From Rhizophagus sp. LPA8_4_AMF (Eukaryota; Glomeromycota; Glomeromycetes; Glomerales; Glomeraceae): a stretch of 33,836 bases of DNA. Position 1 is the first letter of the stretch. Every line of letters starts with the position of its first letter. Shown here piece by piece: positions 1 through 11,480 of the stretch. Made by a program: the position numbers and the translations under genes. The stretch lies in assembly GCA_021464525.1 (NCBI GenBank), contig JADRCO010000437.1, forward strand, positions 1 through 33,836. The letters run 5' to 3'. A model generated the notes under the pieces. That model saw only the letters and a list, made by a program, of their open reading frames with translations. It had not been told where the DNA came from and searched no databases.

Positions 1-1080
1 GATATGTTAATCATGTTAAACATGTTTAACTTTCGTAACACCTTTCAATTCCGGACCATCGATCAATTCCGAACCAACACCTGATGATCACATGACACTA
101 TGTTTCTGATATTAACCTAGTGTGAAACAGTAATTACAACAAGGAACTGATTATTAATATTTGCGAAAAAAATTTTCTATGAGGAAGAAAATATTGAATT
201 GATAGATATGAATTTTTTAACAATTGGAGAAACATTCAAATTCACATTAACCTTCAGCACCGACGTCAACTTTAATTTCTTAACTAACATCTTACTCTTT
301 CAGTCTTCAACACTTTTATCAAAAGTAAATGAAATTTTTCGTATGGCTGCAGATGAAACATTGTAATTCATTTTATTATTTCTTATCATAAATATTTTTC
401 CCAATATAAGGTTAACCTTGTAGACAATGTTTAATCACCTAATTAATTGTTATTAGATAATCTGGGACTTGAATGAATAGTCAAATTAATTATTACATTA
501 GAATTTAAAATATGAAATATATGTCATTAAAACAAAGTATTGGTTGCGTTGCAATGGCTTTCTAGGTCGTACTTCCACGAAGTAAGCACACTAGGTTGTT
601 TGTTCCACCAGGATCCAGATGGTTACTAGGTTGTCTGACGTTCAAAAGCTTCTGGCTAATTTGCCGTGATGATAATCAGAAGTGATGGGTCCATTATCTT
701 CTATTCTAGGGCAACCATTAATCGAATAGTAATGACGAGCTTTACTTTTAAACTTCGGATTTGTGCGGAATCCATCGTTTCAGGTAAATCATGTATTGTA
801 AGAGTTGATATTGTAGCATAATATCCATGGTTGCGTCAATCCAATCCGATAAGAGGTGTGCGTGTATGTGCCCTTTCACTTACAATTCTTTATGATTAAC
901 ATTATGAATATATAATTAAGATGGAAATTCAATATGTTTCGAACGTTCTAATAAAGAAATTCTATACTATATTTTTTGATACTCTTTTTTGCACCTTCCC
1001 ATATAAATCAACATTTATATTCTATTTACTTACTACTCTTATTGCCCATTTTCATTGTAACTTAATGAATTCTGGAATTA
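1..1080. other. intergenic, no gene recognised
   Basis: AT-rich sequence with no open frame I can defend. The part around 540-790 is less AT-rich than its surroundings and has a minus-strand open stretch of about 45 codons (642-779), but no start, no convincing splice pair and no recognised family. A 65-codon plus-strand frame at 921-1118 has ordinary AT-rich composition and no support. Confidence 0.4.
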
Positions 1081-1143
1081 ATTGTTGTCACGTGAAATTA
1101 GCGTCGCGTCACGTCTGATTATAAAAAAAAAACGATTTTCTAA

Positions 1144-1218
1144 ACGTCATAAACGTCATAAACGTCATATCTCATGAGAAACGAATTATTTATTACGTCA
1201 CAGTATCACAATACGTCA
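1144..1218. promoter_or_regulatory. cluster of ACGTCA (CRE half-site) motifs
   Basis: Three ACGTCA motifs sit at exact 9-bp spacing (1144, 1153, 1162) as a tandem AAACGTCAT repeat, and two more lie at 1195 and 1213. A TCACGTGA palindrome lies just upstream at 1088-1095. ACGTCA is the half-site bound by ATF/CREB-type bZIP proteins. No gene start close by explains the cluster; the nearest supported gene, at 2115-2657, points away and ends about 0.9 kb off. It may serve an unrecognised transcript or be a simple repeat. Confidence 0.4.
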
Positions 1219-2114
1219 TATTTCACAAATTTTGATTCTATTCCTTAACTTCGAAATACTTTAAGACAAAGGCTGTTGTTTTAAAATTAATAATTTTTTT
1301 TTTTTTACACCTTTCGACAATATTTTATTTTATAGTTACATAAATGTTACAATTGTAGATAGGTGTGTCAATTTTCTCTTTCGTGATAATAATGACAAAA
1401 TTAATGCAATAAAGAATCTTAAAGTGTTAGACGTTCATAAGAATTTTTTTTTTTACTCATCGACTCATAATTCTAAATTTTTTTAGCGATGATTGTATTA
1501 TTCACTAGCAGTACGCGTGTCTTTTCTATTTTTAACGGGTAATATAAAATTTTAATTCTGGCGTTTAAATTTTTACAATTCAGAAATTCTTTTACTGCGG
1601 CCATGGTTCTACAGCTAATATTCTTAACGTTAAAATGGGTTAGAAATATGACAAATTTATAAAAGACAATTAAATATATAATCTTTAAAAGAGAATCAGC
1701 CAAAATTAAAAATTCAATTTACATAATGTTATTGCATAAGCCTTTATTAAATAATAAACCTTACCATAATTTCATAATTTTATAAACCTTACTTTTTAAA
1801 ATAAATAAAACTACATAAATTTTCTTATACATGCTTTTGGAAGTAAACGACATACATTATCATATATACATATCATAAGTTATCATTATATCTACCCCTT
1901 GATAATATTAAGTAAAAATTTTTCATAATTAAAGTCCTTAATTAATGTTAATCTTATTACTCTGCATATTTAAATATAAATTGACCATAAAATCATATAA
2001 TTCATACAAGTTCTTACATAGCTAGCTATATATGCATCATATAATGTATTATATTGAATTAATTATAACATATGCATAAATTTGAATCATTAAATAAATC
2101 AATAAATCATAAAG
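1219..2114. other. intergenic, no gene recognised
   Basis: Very AT-rich, with homopolymer runs near 1294 and 1446. A 76-codon minus-strand frame at 1473-1703 shows no domain, signal or neighbour support. The right end includes the 3' flank of the minus-strand gene that stops at 2115. Confidence 0.4.
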
Positions 2115-2657
2115 TTAATATAATAAATAATTACTTAGATATTGAATTAAATACAATTTAAGGTTCTGTTTTTGATCAAATGTGAATGATGATTGGCCTT
2201 GTCCAAAATTCTGGTTAATCTCAATACCATAAACAGTTTTATTTAAACTCAAAGGAGTGACTATTTCACAAATAATCTGGTGAATTTGGCCATTACTTTG
2301 TTGTTGATAGAAAAAGGTATACTCATTTTGATTAGAATTAATGTTACCATTAGAAGAATCATTTAATAATTGAGTAATGGTAACTGTATCAAATGGAATT
2401 CCTCTGCATGTAATATGATAGTTGCAAGGGTCATTCGGTGGTTTATAAAAAAACATAATAGACTGGTCGAATTGAACTGGCATTTGTTGATTGGTAAAAT
2501 TGGTTTGTTGAAATGCCTGTTGATTTTGGATTATATTCTGAGTGGAAGTCAAATAATTATTATTCATATGCGAAGTATTTGAGGTTTGAGGTATGAAATT
2601 ATTATAAATAGGTTGATGAAAGTTTCCAGAATTGGAAAATTGATAATTTTGACTCAT
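2115..2657 (-). CDS. Asn/Gln-rich small protein, paralogue of the 8677-9198 gene
   Basis: Single-exon frame of 180 residues with an ATG at 2657. I do not recognise a named domain. Residues 1 to about 65 are low complexity, rich in Asn, Gln, Ser and Thr. The remaining 115 residues look like a folded domain, with the motifs PPNDPCNYHI, SSNGNIN, EYTFFYQQQSNGQIHQI and VYGIEINQNF, and end in LLY. The same domain, with the same low-complexity leader and the same LLY end, occurs in the divergent gene at 8677-9198 (roughly 60% identical over the domain by eye). Such conservation next to a freely varying leader argues for real coding sequence. There is no signal peptide or membrane segment. Function is unknown; a lineage-specific expanded family is likely. 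Confidence 0.75.
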   Translation of the reverse strand: MSQNYQFSNSGNFHQPIYNNFIPQTSNTSHMNNNYLTSTQNIIQNQQAFQQTNFTNQQMPVQFDQSIMFFYKPPNDPCNYHITCRGIPFDTVTITQLLNDSSNGNINSNQNEYTFFYQQQSNGQIHQIICEIVTPLSLNKTVYGIEINQNFGQGQSSFTFDQKQNLKLYLIQYLSNYLLY

Positions 2658-4031
2658 TTTAAATAGCGCGAAAATAAAATTTATCGTTTGTAAATCGAGG
2701 AAATTTGTCTGGTAAACGAGTAATTTATTTTTAAATTCTATAATACACGTTTAATTAATACGCGACCAATATGCAGAGATACTAATCTGTATCAAAGAAA
2801 GAAGGGAGCAGCAAAGTAACGAAAATATACGGGGTATTATTGTTTTTTTTTTTTTTTTTGAAAAAAGGGAAATTCACTAAATATTTTTAAGTGGTTTCTT
2901 TTTTTTAAAAAAAAAAAAGTTGGAAAAAAGTCGTTCAGGCTCTAGTGCTTTTATATGTATTATTGGTTATTCTCAATAGAATTAATTTAACCTTTTTTTT
3001 CATCTTATAAGTTCTCCTTGGCTTTTTTCATTTTTACTATTTAAGATCCATAAGTTATATGTGCATCAAACAGGTGATTATAGGAGGGAAATCTATAAAA
3101 ATTAAAGTTCAAAAATTAAAAATAAAAGTAAAACTAACTGCTAATGTATAATTTTTATATAAATATTATTTATTTATACTTTATATTGTACGTGCATAAA
3201 TAAATACAATTAATTAATTTTAAAATTTTTTGCTGCGCATTTTATTTAATAGAGTTCCACGCGCAAACTAAGTTGTTATTAAACTCACGTTATTAAACGT
3301 GGTTTATACTTATTTTTTTACCTTAAAAGGTGATTATCGGAAGATTTTTACACAATGCAAATATTTTAAGCGTAATTCTTAATTTTCCTAATAATTCATA
3401 CAATGGTCATGTGTGTAAAGTTTCTTTGTGTAAAACTGCATTATGAAGATCATGATATCAGCATCTATTATTTAGCACGTGTGAGCCGCTTGTTTGTTTT
3501 CTTTACTTAAGAATATAGTTGAATCCCGTCATTATAATGGTCGTGACGATCACATAATAAAACAATATCTCATGGTTTCAAGTCTTTGTTTTAAAAAAAA
3601 AAAAAAAATTTATGAAACTTGAAATATGTGGGTGGTAAATGGTTTCAAACAATAACGACAAGAACGATTCATTATTTAATAAACGTGTTATAGATTATTT
3701 TTCTGATTTTATCCATCATTTTCTAATAATTTAAAAATAGAATAAATCATTATCTGAAAATAACTTAGGTTTTACTGTATATTCGAAACACTAGATGAGG
3801 CTAAGTTCTACTTTTATAACTTAATTGACGAATTTTTTAAAACTGAATTTCTTTGTTCATTAAATATTTTTGGTAATTTATTTACTTCAAAACTCACTTT
3901 TATATGAATGAATATATTAGGAACACGCCAGAAATTATCATTCTACGTAATGGAATATTCCGATTGACTTAAAATCACGCGAGCATAGTAACATGAAGTT
4001 TAAAAAGTTGCTTGCATCGATTATTTACGCG
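2658..4031. other. intergenic, no gene recognised
   Basis: Upstream flank of the 2115-2657 gene followed by AT-rich sequence. It holds several poly(A)/poly(T) runs (2840-2860, 2905-2920, 3590-3610), one CACGTG at 3477-3482, and no frame with recognisable protein sequence. Confidence 0.4.
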
Positions 4032-4056
4032 TCACGTGATATATTCAGTGACGTCA
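4032..4056. promoter_or_regulatory. composite E-box (TCACGTGA) and CRE (TGACGTCA) sites
   Basis: A perfect TCACGTGA palindrome (4032-4039) is followed 9 bp later by a perfect TGACGTCA palindrome (4049-4056), the full consensus sites for bHLH (E-box) and ATF/CREB bZIP factors. Two full palindromes this close in AT-rich DNA look like a regulatory module. The transcript it would control is unclear: the nearest minus-strand frame (4522-4737) is oriented so that this site lies at its 3' end, and nothing to the right on the plus strand is clearly coding. Confidence 0.4.
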
Positions 4057-4521
4057 TCATTGGTATTATTTAAAATATTTTTTTGCAGTTTACATCTTAA
4101 TGCGGTTATCATAAATAAGAAGAGCCATCTATGTGGCAATATCTAACACAAAGCTGTTTTACCAAGATTACATATTAGATTGAATCGTTTGTCTGCTTTC
4201 GAGCGTCGCTTGTATCGTAACTCGTGTAAATTAGGTTTAAGGATGACCGCAAATTTGATGGTAAAAACGCTATTTTTTAATTGTGCATTTATAAGTAATT
4301 GTAGAATAATTTTAATAATTCATAATAATTTGACAGATTATTATATCAATTTAAATTACTTTGTTTTTAACATTTATATTATTTGATAACATGAAGAAAA
4401 TTTATGAGATCAATTTAAGTTGCTATAAATATAGCCGAAAGTTATTAATTTTTTTACTTAAAACTGTTAAAACGATAGGGCGGATTCAAGTAGTATTCAG
4501 GTTAAATAATATACCTTTAAT

Positions 4522-4737
4522 TTAATAAAGTTTGTTTTGTGAATTGTAGTAGCAATCAGCTATATATCGGTAATTGCTATACCCTGATCGATCAAGATTA
4601 CGATGGTTAAAGTTCATTATTCCGGGATTATTAAAATTGAGCGATGGAGTATTACCGTTATTATTGGAATGATATAGCGTATAGGATGAATTTGATGAGT
4701 TTGCAGCATGATAAAACTGCATAGATACACCCACCAT
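4522..4737 (-). CDS. possible small Asn/Ser-rich protein
   Basis: ATG-initiated frame of 71 residues, rich in Asn, Ser and Tyr. Its composition resembles the low-complexity leaders of the two paralogues at 2115-2657 and 8677-9198, but it lacks their conserved C-terminal domain. It could be a short gene, a terminal exon of a longer one, or chance. No acceptable intron joins it to the neighbouring membrane protein gene, whose stop codon lies about 580 bp upstream in transcription order. Confidence 0.3.
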   Translation of the reverse strand: MVGVSMQFYHAANSSNSSYTLYHSNNNGNTPSLNFNNPGIMNFNHRNLDRSGYSNYRYIADCYYNSQNKLY

Positions 4738-5315
4738 TTTTTTTTATCTAAAACCATCCTCCCTAACATATAATAATTCTCTTTGAAGTTAAAAAAAATA
4801 GACATCTAGAATTTTATAGATTATAATAAATTAAGTAATTAATAATTTTAAATCATTACATTATATATATATATTTTTACAAGCATGAATTTTTCTTTAA
4901 AAAAAAATATTTGCTAACAAAATAAAATATCACAAAATTTTTCTTAGGAAATATAATAAAATACTATACAAAATTTATCTTTTTAGGCAAATTATATATA
5001 TAATTATTAGTAAAAAATTTAAATACTGTAAAGTATTAGCATCAAATAAATGAATTTTCACAAGTGTATCTTTTTTAAATATTTTTTTTGTCCCATTTTA
5101 TTTACATTTGTTTTCTTGATTTTTTTACAATTTGTAGTGTAATGAAGTATTAATCAATAAAGAATTTGTGAACTAATGACTTTGTGCTTGAATTCAGTTA
5201 AAAGTTCTCATAAGGCTATAATTCCTTCATCAAACTAAATCTGGTATAACACGGGACTATATAAATCTTTCATCTTCATCACAATTAATAAAAATTCCCT
5301 AAAAAAGTTAATTAG
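4738..5315. other. intergenic, 3' flank of the membrane protein gene
   Basis: AT-rich, with TA microsatellite sequence near 4863-4876 and 4995-5002. No frame or structured element recognised. Confidence 0.4.
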
Positions 5316-6946
5316 TTATTCTATCCTTCTTCCTAATGTTTCTGCTTTATCAATCACAGTAACAACATATTTTTCTTCCGAATTTGTCTAATCAAATATA
5401 AGATTATATTATATGACTAGAATTAAAAATAATTGTATATATAAAACACATGATTTTACTTACTGTTATATTTTTCCATCGTTTTATAATCGTGTCAAGT
5501 GGTCCAAATCCTGCGGTAGCGAAAAAAAAAACTCATATTAAGCGACTATCGTAAAAAATTTAATACGAAAAGCAGAGATGATTACTCACGTTGTAATACT
5601 GATTCTACTTGGCCTGCATCAAAAGTAACGTTATTTGATTAAGAATTACAATTATAATAAATTCATATTATTTATATCACTCACCTTCTTTCATTTTCTC
5701 GACCATTTCTTCTAATTTTTTCATTTGTATTTCTATGTCTATATTAGAAAGATAATGAGACTAAAGAACCAGGAATAATAATGCAAAATAAGGATTATCT
5801 ACCTTTACTCAGCCCATTTTCTACATTTCCTTGTAATTCCAAGAGTTCTGTATCATGATAAAACGATGGTGAAAGTTACACAATTGAAAATCGGGAATAA
5901 TAAAAAAAAAGCAGAAATTTTTTATTTACCCGACAATAAATTCAATTCAGGTTCTATTTTTTCCAGAGTATATTTAAATATAGCCATTTGCATTGGCTTA
6001 GCTAAAAAATGAATAATAAAAAGTTATGCATCTAGAAATCTGTAGTAATACGAAAAAGAGATTACTTACATCCTTGTAATTTCAAGAGTTCTATATCATA
6101 CAAAAAAAAAAAAAAAAGGTTAGAAAATTTTACGATTAGATAAAAAATAATTTCAAAATGTTATCTACCTGATAATGATTCCAGGCTAGGTTTTACTTCA
6201 TGAGCAATAATTTTATTGACCTTAATTTCTAGTTTTAACTCATCATTTGGTAGTGCGAAAAGAATGATTCTTACTAAACCTTTCATTTCCCTATTCAGTT
6301 CAGAGACCAAATATATGGTATGTATTCCTGCTATCAATAGAAGACTATATACAATTTTGATCAAAATACTATTTGATGGAATTAAAATCAAATATATGAA
6401 ACTGGATATATAAAAATTTAAATTCCAAATCACGTATATAATAACACTAATTGATGATACATTTTCATTAGGAAAAATAGCCATTGATTCTAATAAAACC
6501 AAAAGAACAATAGGCCAAAACAAAATAAACGTTGCATTGGATGTGACATAACTAAAGTTATTTATCATTTCACCAATGTTTTTCACAGAAAGAAGAGGAA
6601 CATAATAATAAATTCCGAAGTAGATAATGAAAATTATGACTAATATAATATGTTTTGTTTCATTACATTTAAAATGTCCCTTATAATTATGAAGAATTAT
6701 TCTAAATATTAAGAATAAAATAATATTAAACACATATAAGCTCACAAATATCCAACTTCCTGTCCGTTCATTTTGACTGATAGCGTATAACATTGGCACG
6801 AGCGGCATTAGACCAAATGAGGTAAAATCTTCAACCAGACATTTTGTCTTTTGACTGGTTAGCTGATATGATATAGCATAAATAATTGGGATCACACCAT
6901 TAAAAAAGACATCAAAAGCGGTGGAAGTAGATACGTTATCCATCAT
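5316..6946 (-). CDS. multi-pass membrane protein with cytosolic helical tail, eight exons
   Basis: Exons in transcription order: 6946-6169, 6090-6070, 6001-5930, 5847-5803, 5738-5685, 5613-5590, 5510-5464 and 5387-5316. All introns are GT-AG, 64-82 bp, and the joined frame stays open for 370 residues. Residues 1-259 hold about seven hydrophobic segments (roughly 13-27, 43-56, 65-85, 98-118, 141-159, 166-190, 197-213). Residues 260-370 are charged and helical, for example MKKLEEMVEKMKE. I do not recognise the family; a plasma-membrane or organelle protein with a cytosolic coiled tail is inference. Exons 2-6 are all multiples of three (21, 72, 45, 54, 24 nt) between phase-1 introns, so any can be skipped without losing frame. 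The start of exon 2 is nearly repeated at the start of exon 4 (ELLKLQG against ELLELQG). The start is the first of two adjacent ATGs. Confidence 0.8.
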
Positions 6947-8676
6947 TATTATAATCTGAGTTGATGAAATGGATAGTTATTAATTAATCAAAATTTCACT
7001 CTTATTTATCTCGAAATTATAAATCACATACCAAAATATCATTCTTAGAATGATATATGCATAAAATTCCTTCTTACGATATTTGCTAAAAATAACCTGC
7101 GAATAATATGCATGTATTAATCAAATGAAAAGCAAATTTTGATTGTAAAAAAAAAAAAAAAATATGCTAAGAATACTTATCGCATAATAACTCAAATCAA
7201 AATATTAAAATAGCTAATTTCAAAAGAAAATATTTCCAAATTTAGAGGTCCCAAAAAAAGGAATATTATAGAGCAATTTTTATTTCGCAAATAAGTTGCT
7301 AAAACAGTAAAGTTAAAAATAAAACAAATAGATAGTTAACAAACATAAACTACTAATAATTACCCCTTTAGTATTAAGTTTCAAGTTTTTTTTTCGGCCA
7401 TAGTATTTATGCGAATTTTCCCGAGTACTGCACAAAAACAATGTATGTAATAACAACATCACACAAATGTAAGCTTTTTATTTGAATTGTGTGTGTAACA
7501 TAAACTCTGTGTCGTACTATTATTGATTCCCAAGTAGGAAATTGGTAAATTTGGTAACAATTATGGATGGCGTAAACGTATAATGAAAGTAAAATATCTT
7601 ATGGGGAAATTATTTAAAAGAAAAATCATTGGCACTATTTTTAAATTGAATTTTGGGGCAAATATCATGTATTACAAATGAGATAAAAGAATAAGAAAAA
7701 AAATTATTAGTAATGATTTTCACAAATTTGTACCGAAATTATATTTATGAATTTTATATATTACGTAATATTTAAATATCGTTTCACCTTTATTTGTCTT
7801 TTCCAGAATAACAGGTTTTACGATCAACGCGCTAACGTGAGTTCGGATTTAGTCCTTTGGTTACTTAAAATGGATTTGAAGGCTACTCTCATTATATACA
7901 ATTCCATGTAGTTTTTCCGGAAAAGAACGTGAATTGAACATCTTGCGTAGGGATTAAAGATCGTTCATATCGAAGCAATTGAGGATTCGATTGAGATCTA
8001 GGATTGTCAAAAGTATTCTTCTTCATTTTTCGTGTTGATATTTGTTTGGAGATTTAATCGTTCTATATTTTAAACGAAAAATAAAATAGTTTGTGTTGTA
8101 TGTTGGTCGTACAAAACCTTCATTTCCTTAAAAATTAATTTTCAAAATTTTTTTATAATACGACCTTTAAATATAGTTCCCTTTTTTTTAATTGAGATCA
8201 ATCAAACGATACATGCTAAAGTCACTGAATTATGGGTACGATAATATAAGTATATTCACTTTAAGCATTAATGATTTATAACCTTACCCGGATTCATTGC
8301 CGTACCCGCTCTGCTGATCGAATAACGATTATACGCCTTTCGTTATGAACATTTTTAGCATTAACCAGTTAAAGTAATATATGATAAATAAAACAAACCT
8401 GGTTTACAACCTGTGAGCTTTGTCGTGAAAATAGAGGTTACAAATAAAATGAAAAGCATCATAAATGGTTTCTGTTAAAATGATCAAAGAAAATTATTAC
8501 ATCAAAGTATGTATTTTTTACGCCTATTTTTCTTTTTCGAAGCTACATACGTAATTGATTATTAATTATATAATCATCAAAGTTATATATATATATATAT
8601 ATGTATGCGAAGTGATTTTTTCGACCCAAAAAATAAATAAATAAATAATATATCATTGTAAGATTTCGGTTTGAAC
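6947..8676. other. intergenic, no gene recognised
   Basis: Holds the 5' flanks of two divergent genes. Poly(A) runs lie near 7147-7162 and an AT dinucleotide microsatellite at about 8585-8602, some 75 bp before the start of the 8677 gene. The stretch 7800-8420 is slightly richer in G+C but no frame is convincing. Confidence 0.4.
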
Positions 8677-9198
8677 ATGGAACAAAATAATTTAAAAGAT
8701 CAATTTTCAGATTCTCAACCAAATTTTAATAACAACACGTTTCAATCAATTCCTGAACAAGCTTCATACGTGGATCTTCCTTATATGGCTCCCACTCAGA
8801 ATGTAGCAATCGAACATCAATTAACATTCGGTCAAATCGTTGATCAACAAAATCGGGTTTATTACTTTTATTATCAACCCCCAAATGATCATTGCAACTA
8901 TCATATTTGTTGTAAAGAAATTTCGCTTAACAAAGTTATTCAATTATTAAATGAATCCTCTAATGGTAATATTAACTTAAATCAATACGAATATATTTTT
9001 TTCTATCATCAACAAAGTAATGGTAAAATTTACCAGATTGTTTGCGAAATAGTTATACCTTCTTTAATATTAAATAGAGCTATCTATGGCATTGAAATTG
9101 ATCAGAATTTTGAGCACGAACGTTTACTTTTTACATTTAATCAAAAAGAAAACCTTAAATTTTATTTGACACAATATCTTAAGCCACTTCTTTATTAA
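8677..9198 (+). CDS. Asn/Gln-rich small protein, paralogue of the 2115-2657 gene
   Basis: Single-exon gene of 173 residues. I chose the ATG at 8677, which gives MEQNNLKDQFS; the frame is open two codons further upstream but has no ATG there. A low-complexity leader of about 60 residues precedes a domain containing PPNDHCNYHI, NESSNGNIN, FFYHQQSNGKIYQIVCEI and IYGIEIDQNF, ending in LLY. Compared with the 2115-2657 copy, substitutions are spread through the domain but the frame is kept and hydrophobic positions are conserved, which suggests selection on protein. No signal peptide or membrane segment. Function unknown. The pair is arranged divergently about 6 kb apart, with the membrane protein gene between them, as expected from an old inverted or dispersed duplication. 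Confidence 0.75.
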   Translation: MEQNNLKDQFSDSQPNFNNNTFQSIPEQASYVDLPYMAPTQNVAIEHQLTFGQIVDQQNRVYYFYYQPPNDHCNYHICCKEISLNKVIQLLNESSNGNINLNQYEYIFFYHQQSNGKIYQIVCEIVIPSLILNRAIYGIEIDQNFEHERLLFTFNQKENLKFYLTQYLKPLLY

Positions 9199-10102
9199 AT
9201 TGAATTAACCTTACTTTATTATATTTATGTACTTTTATTGTGTATAATAACCGTTTTTCTGTATGAATTTTTGGTCAACTACTGTATTGTATGTTTTCTA
9301 GCATAAGTTTTCACATGTAATAAATCCATTATTTGAAACGATCGTCAATTTGAGCCACAACCTTTTTTTTTTAAAAAAAAAAAGTTTAAAACTTAAATTG
9401 TTATTTGAAAAAATAATGCGCATTTTCGCCCAATCTGCGGGTTACGCTTTGTGTGACTAATGCATACAAAGTGTTAAAGTGGTGGCGTTGTGGCACATAC
9501 TATGAAAGGAAGTTTGTCTTTGAAAGGTAATCCTATTTTGGTCGGAGAATCAGTCCTGTGCTCATTATCATTTTGCTTAAAAAGGTAGGTTATTGCTGAA
9601 AATCATCAATTATTATTTTTCGTCTAACGTTAATGGCATAAATTAAAATTTTCAACAAAAGTGTATTTGTCAATAAACAATGTGTATAAGTTATGAATGC
9701 ATTTCGCGCAATATTATTTTAGTTTCCTTAATCGCCTAAAATAAATTCTTGCACAAATGTCTTAATCATATTAATGAATTAAATAGACACGCCTTTAATT
9801 GGCTTTCCCGGTTTGAAACTTTTATTTCGTCAGTAAAATAATGAAATAATTTACTTGTTACAAAAACTACATAAAATTGAGAACTCGTGAATCATTTTCT
9901 TATTCAGATAGCCAAGATCGTTTTCCTTATTTCCTTAATAAAGTCTAGCCGTGAATCTCTACTATCTAGTATCTGAGAGTTAAAAATTTTAATGTAACGT
10001 TTTCATAATATAATAAATATTGTTTATTAATCTTTCAAAATAAGAAAATGAAAAAAATTTTGATACATCATCAATTGAAGAATCAAGACTTAACAATTTA
10101 AA
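9199..10102. other. intergenic, no gene recognised
   Basis: 3' flank of the 8677-9198 gene. A T-run/A-run palindrome lies at about 9363-9382. No frame or element recognised. Confidence 0.4.
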
Positions 10103-11080
10103 TTATTTAGTTTTATCTTTATCTGCAGTTTTATCATCAATAACAAACCAGGTGAAACAACCAATTCATCAGAATTCTCAAGAGATTTTTGTTGCGCACC
10201 TAAAAATCCTGCAACTAATTTTAAATAAAATTCAGTATCAGTCATAAATGGAACTTCAACTCTTCCATCAGGAATATAATCTGGGTTAATCGTATTATGT
10301 TCTAATTATTTTCCATCCATTCTATATTGATAAAAGGCCGTTGTCCACCCTGTAACCTTACTAGGACCTGAACCAAAACTTCCTTTTGAAATTAATTTTG
10401 ACCAAAATTTTTCGTCAACGTTGCCTTTATAAGTTTCTACTAATTTCCATACAACAGGGCCAATCTATCTAACCAAAAATCCATATCTATGTCCAATTGC
10501 CAACTTTTTCTTGCAATTTTGTCCAATCTTCTAAAGTACCTTCAAGTGTAACTTTAGGAATTCCACAAAAGCTATAACTTTTATATGTAAAATACTCTTT
10601 AAGCATATCCAAAAGGACAATTCGACTAGCAGTAAGAGAATTTTTATTGTTGTAGAAAAATCACCATTCTAAAAGAGATTTAATATCAATTTTTTCCACT
10701 GCTTCATCAGTTTTTACAACCAACCTGTTTATTGCTTCAGGCCAGTCTCCTTCAAGATGAGAATCCTTACTATATAAAATACCATCAATACCAATGGCTA
10801 TCTCTTTTTTAACTTCATGTTTAACAAAACGATAACGAAATTTTTCTGCATTATAATTAATATGTTGAATCCCTGTGCTATAGTTAACCAAATATCATTA
10901 AGAGCAAATGTTAATGATTGTTATAACTTATAAGCATGATAAATTGCAGCAGCTAATCCATGAGAAGGCATTGTACGTTTCAACACGGATTGATTATTTG
11001 TGGGAACTATCCTTTATTGATATATGTACTTTAAGATCATTTTCAAGGTTAATTTTTTTAGTGAAGATTTGAGTACTCAT
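10103..11080 (-). pseudogene. DUF4419 family protein, broken
   Basis: Reading from an ATG at 11080, pieces of one DUF4419 protein follow in order but in different frames. The first is MSTQIFTKKINLEND. Then come HGLAAAIYHAYK and DIWLTIAQG, HINYNAEKFRYRFVKHE, IVLLDMLKEYF, CGIPKVTLEGTLEDWTKLQE, VVWKLVETYKGNVDEKFW with GSGPSKVTGW, and FLGAQQKSLEN near the end. DUF4419 is a eukaryotic family of unknown function, common in large fungal genomes; its conserved blocks (the HGL...AxYxAY start, the D-W-LTIAQG block, the LEGTLEDW block and the GSG...GW block) are all visible. At least two frameshifts and several in-frame stops (after AYKL, in the WLDRL region, and after RMDGK) make it a pseudogene. No intron pattern repairs these breaks. 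Confidence 0.8.
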
Positions 11081-11480
11081 CTCGTTTGTATTTCTTTTGA
11101 AAAGAAGAGAATAAGTTGAATGAAGTAAATGACATTTTTAATAAGATTTTTAATTATGAAAATCTGCCCTTTTTGGTTGTAAATCTGCACATAAAAATCT
11201 AACCTTTTTGACCATTGTAAACGTCATTTTCATTGTAAACATCACGTTAAATGATTTTTCTTGAAACCTATTTATTGACAATAGATATATTTAGCATCGC
11301 ATATACAACAAACAATAAAGCTCGCTGGCTCACGTGAAACAGAGTATCCACAATATTAATATTTCTAATTCTAAACTATGCAAATAAATAATTTCATAAG
11401 AGAAAACAAAGAAAGAAAAAGATGCGGTAACAAATCACGTTAAAAAGACTAAAAAATAATCCTCTCTAACTTTTTCGATT
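11081..11480. other. intergenic upstream of the DUF4419 pseudogene
   Basis: AT-rich flank with a TCACGTGA palindrome at 11330-11337 and a second at 11488-11495 just past the end. These could be relics of the promoter of the dead gene. No frame recognised. Confidence 0.35.

Noticed and set aside
642..779. Minus-strand open stretch of about 45 codons reading YYSINGCPRIEDNGPITSDY
   Set aside because: Looks somewhat protein-like and less AT-rich than its flanks, but has no start, no clear splice partners and no family I recognise; kept out of the gene list.
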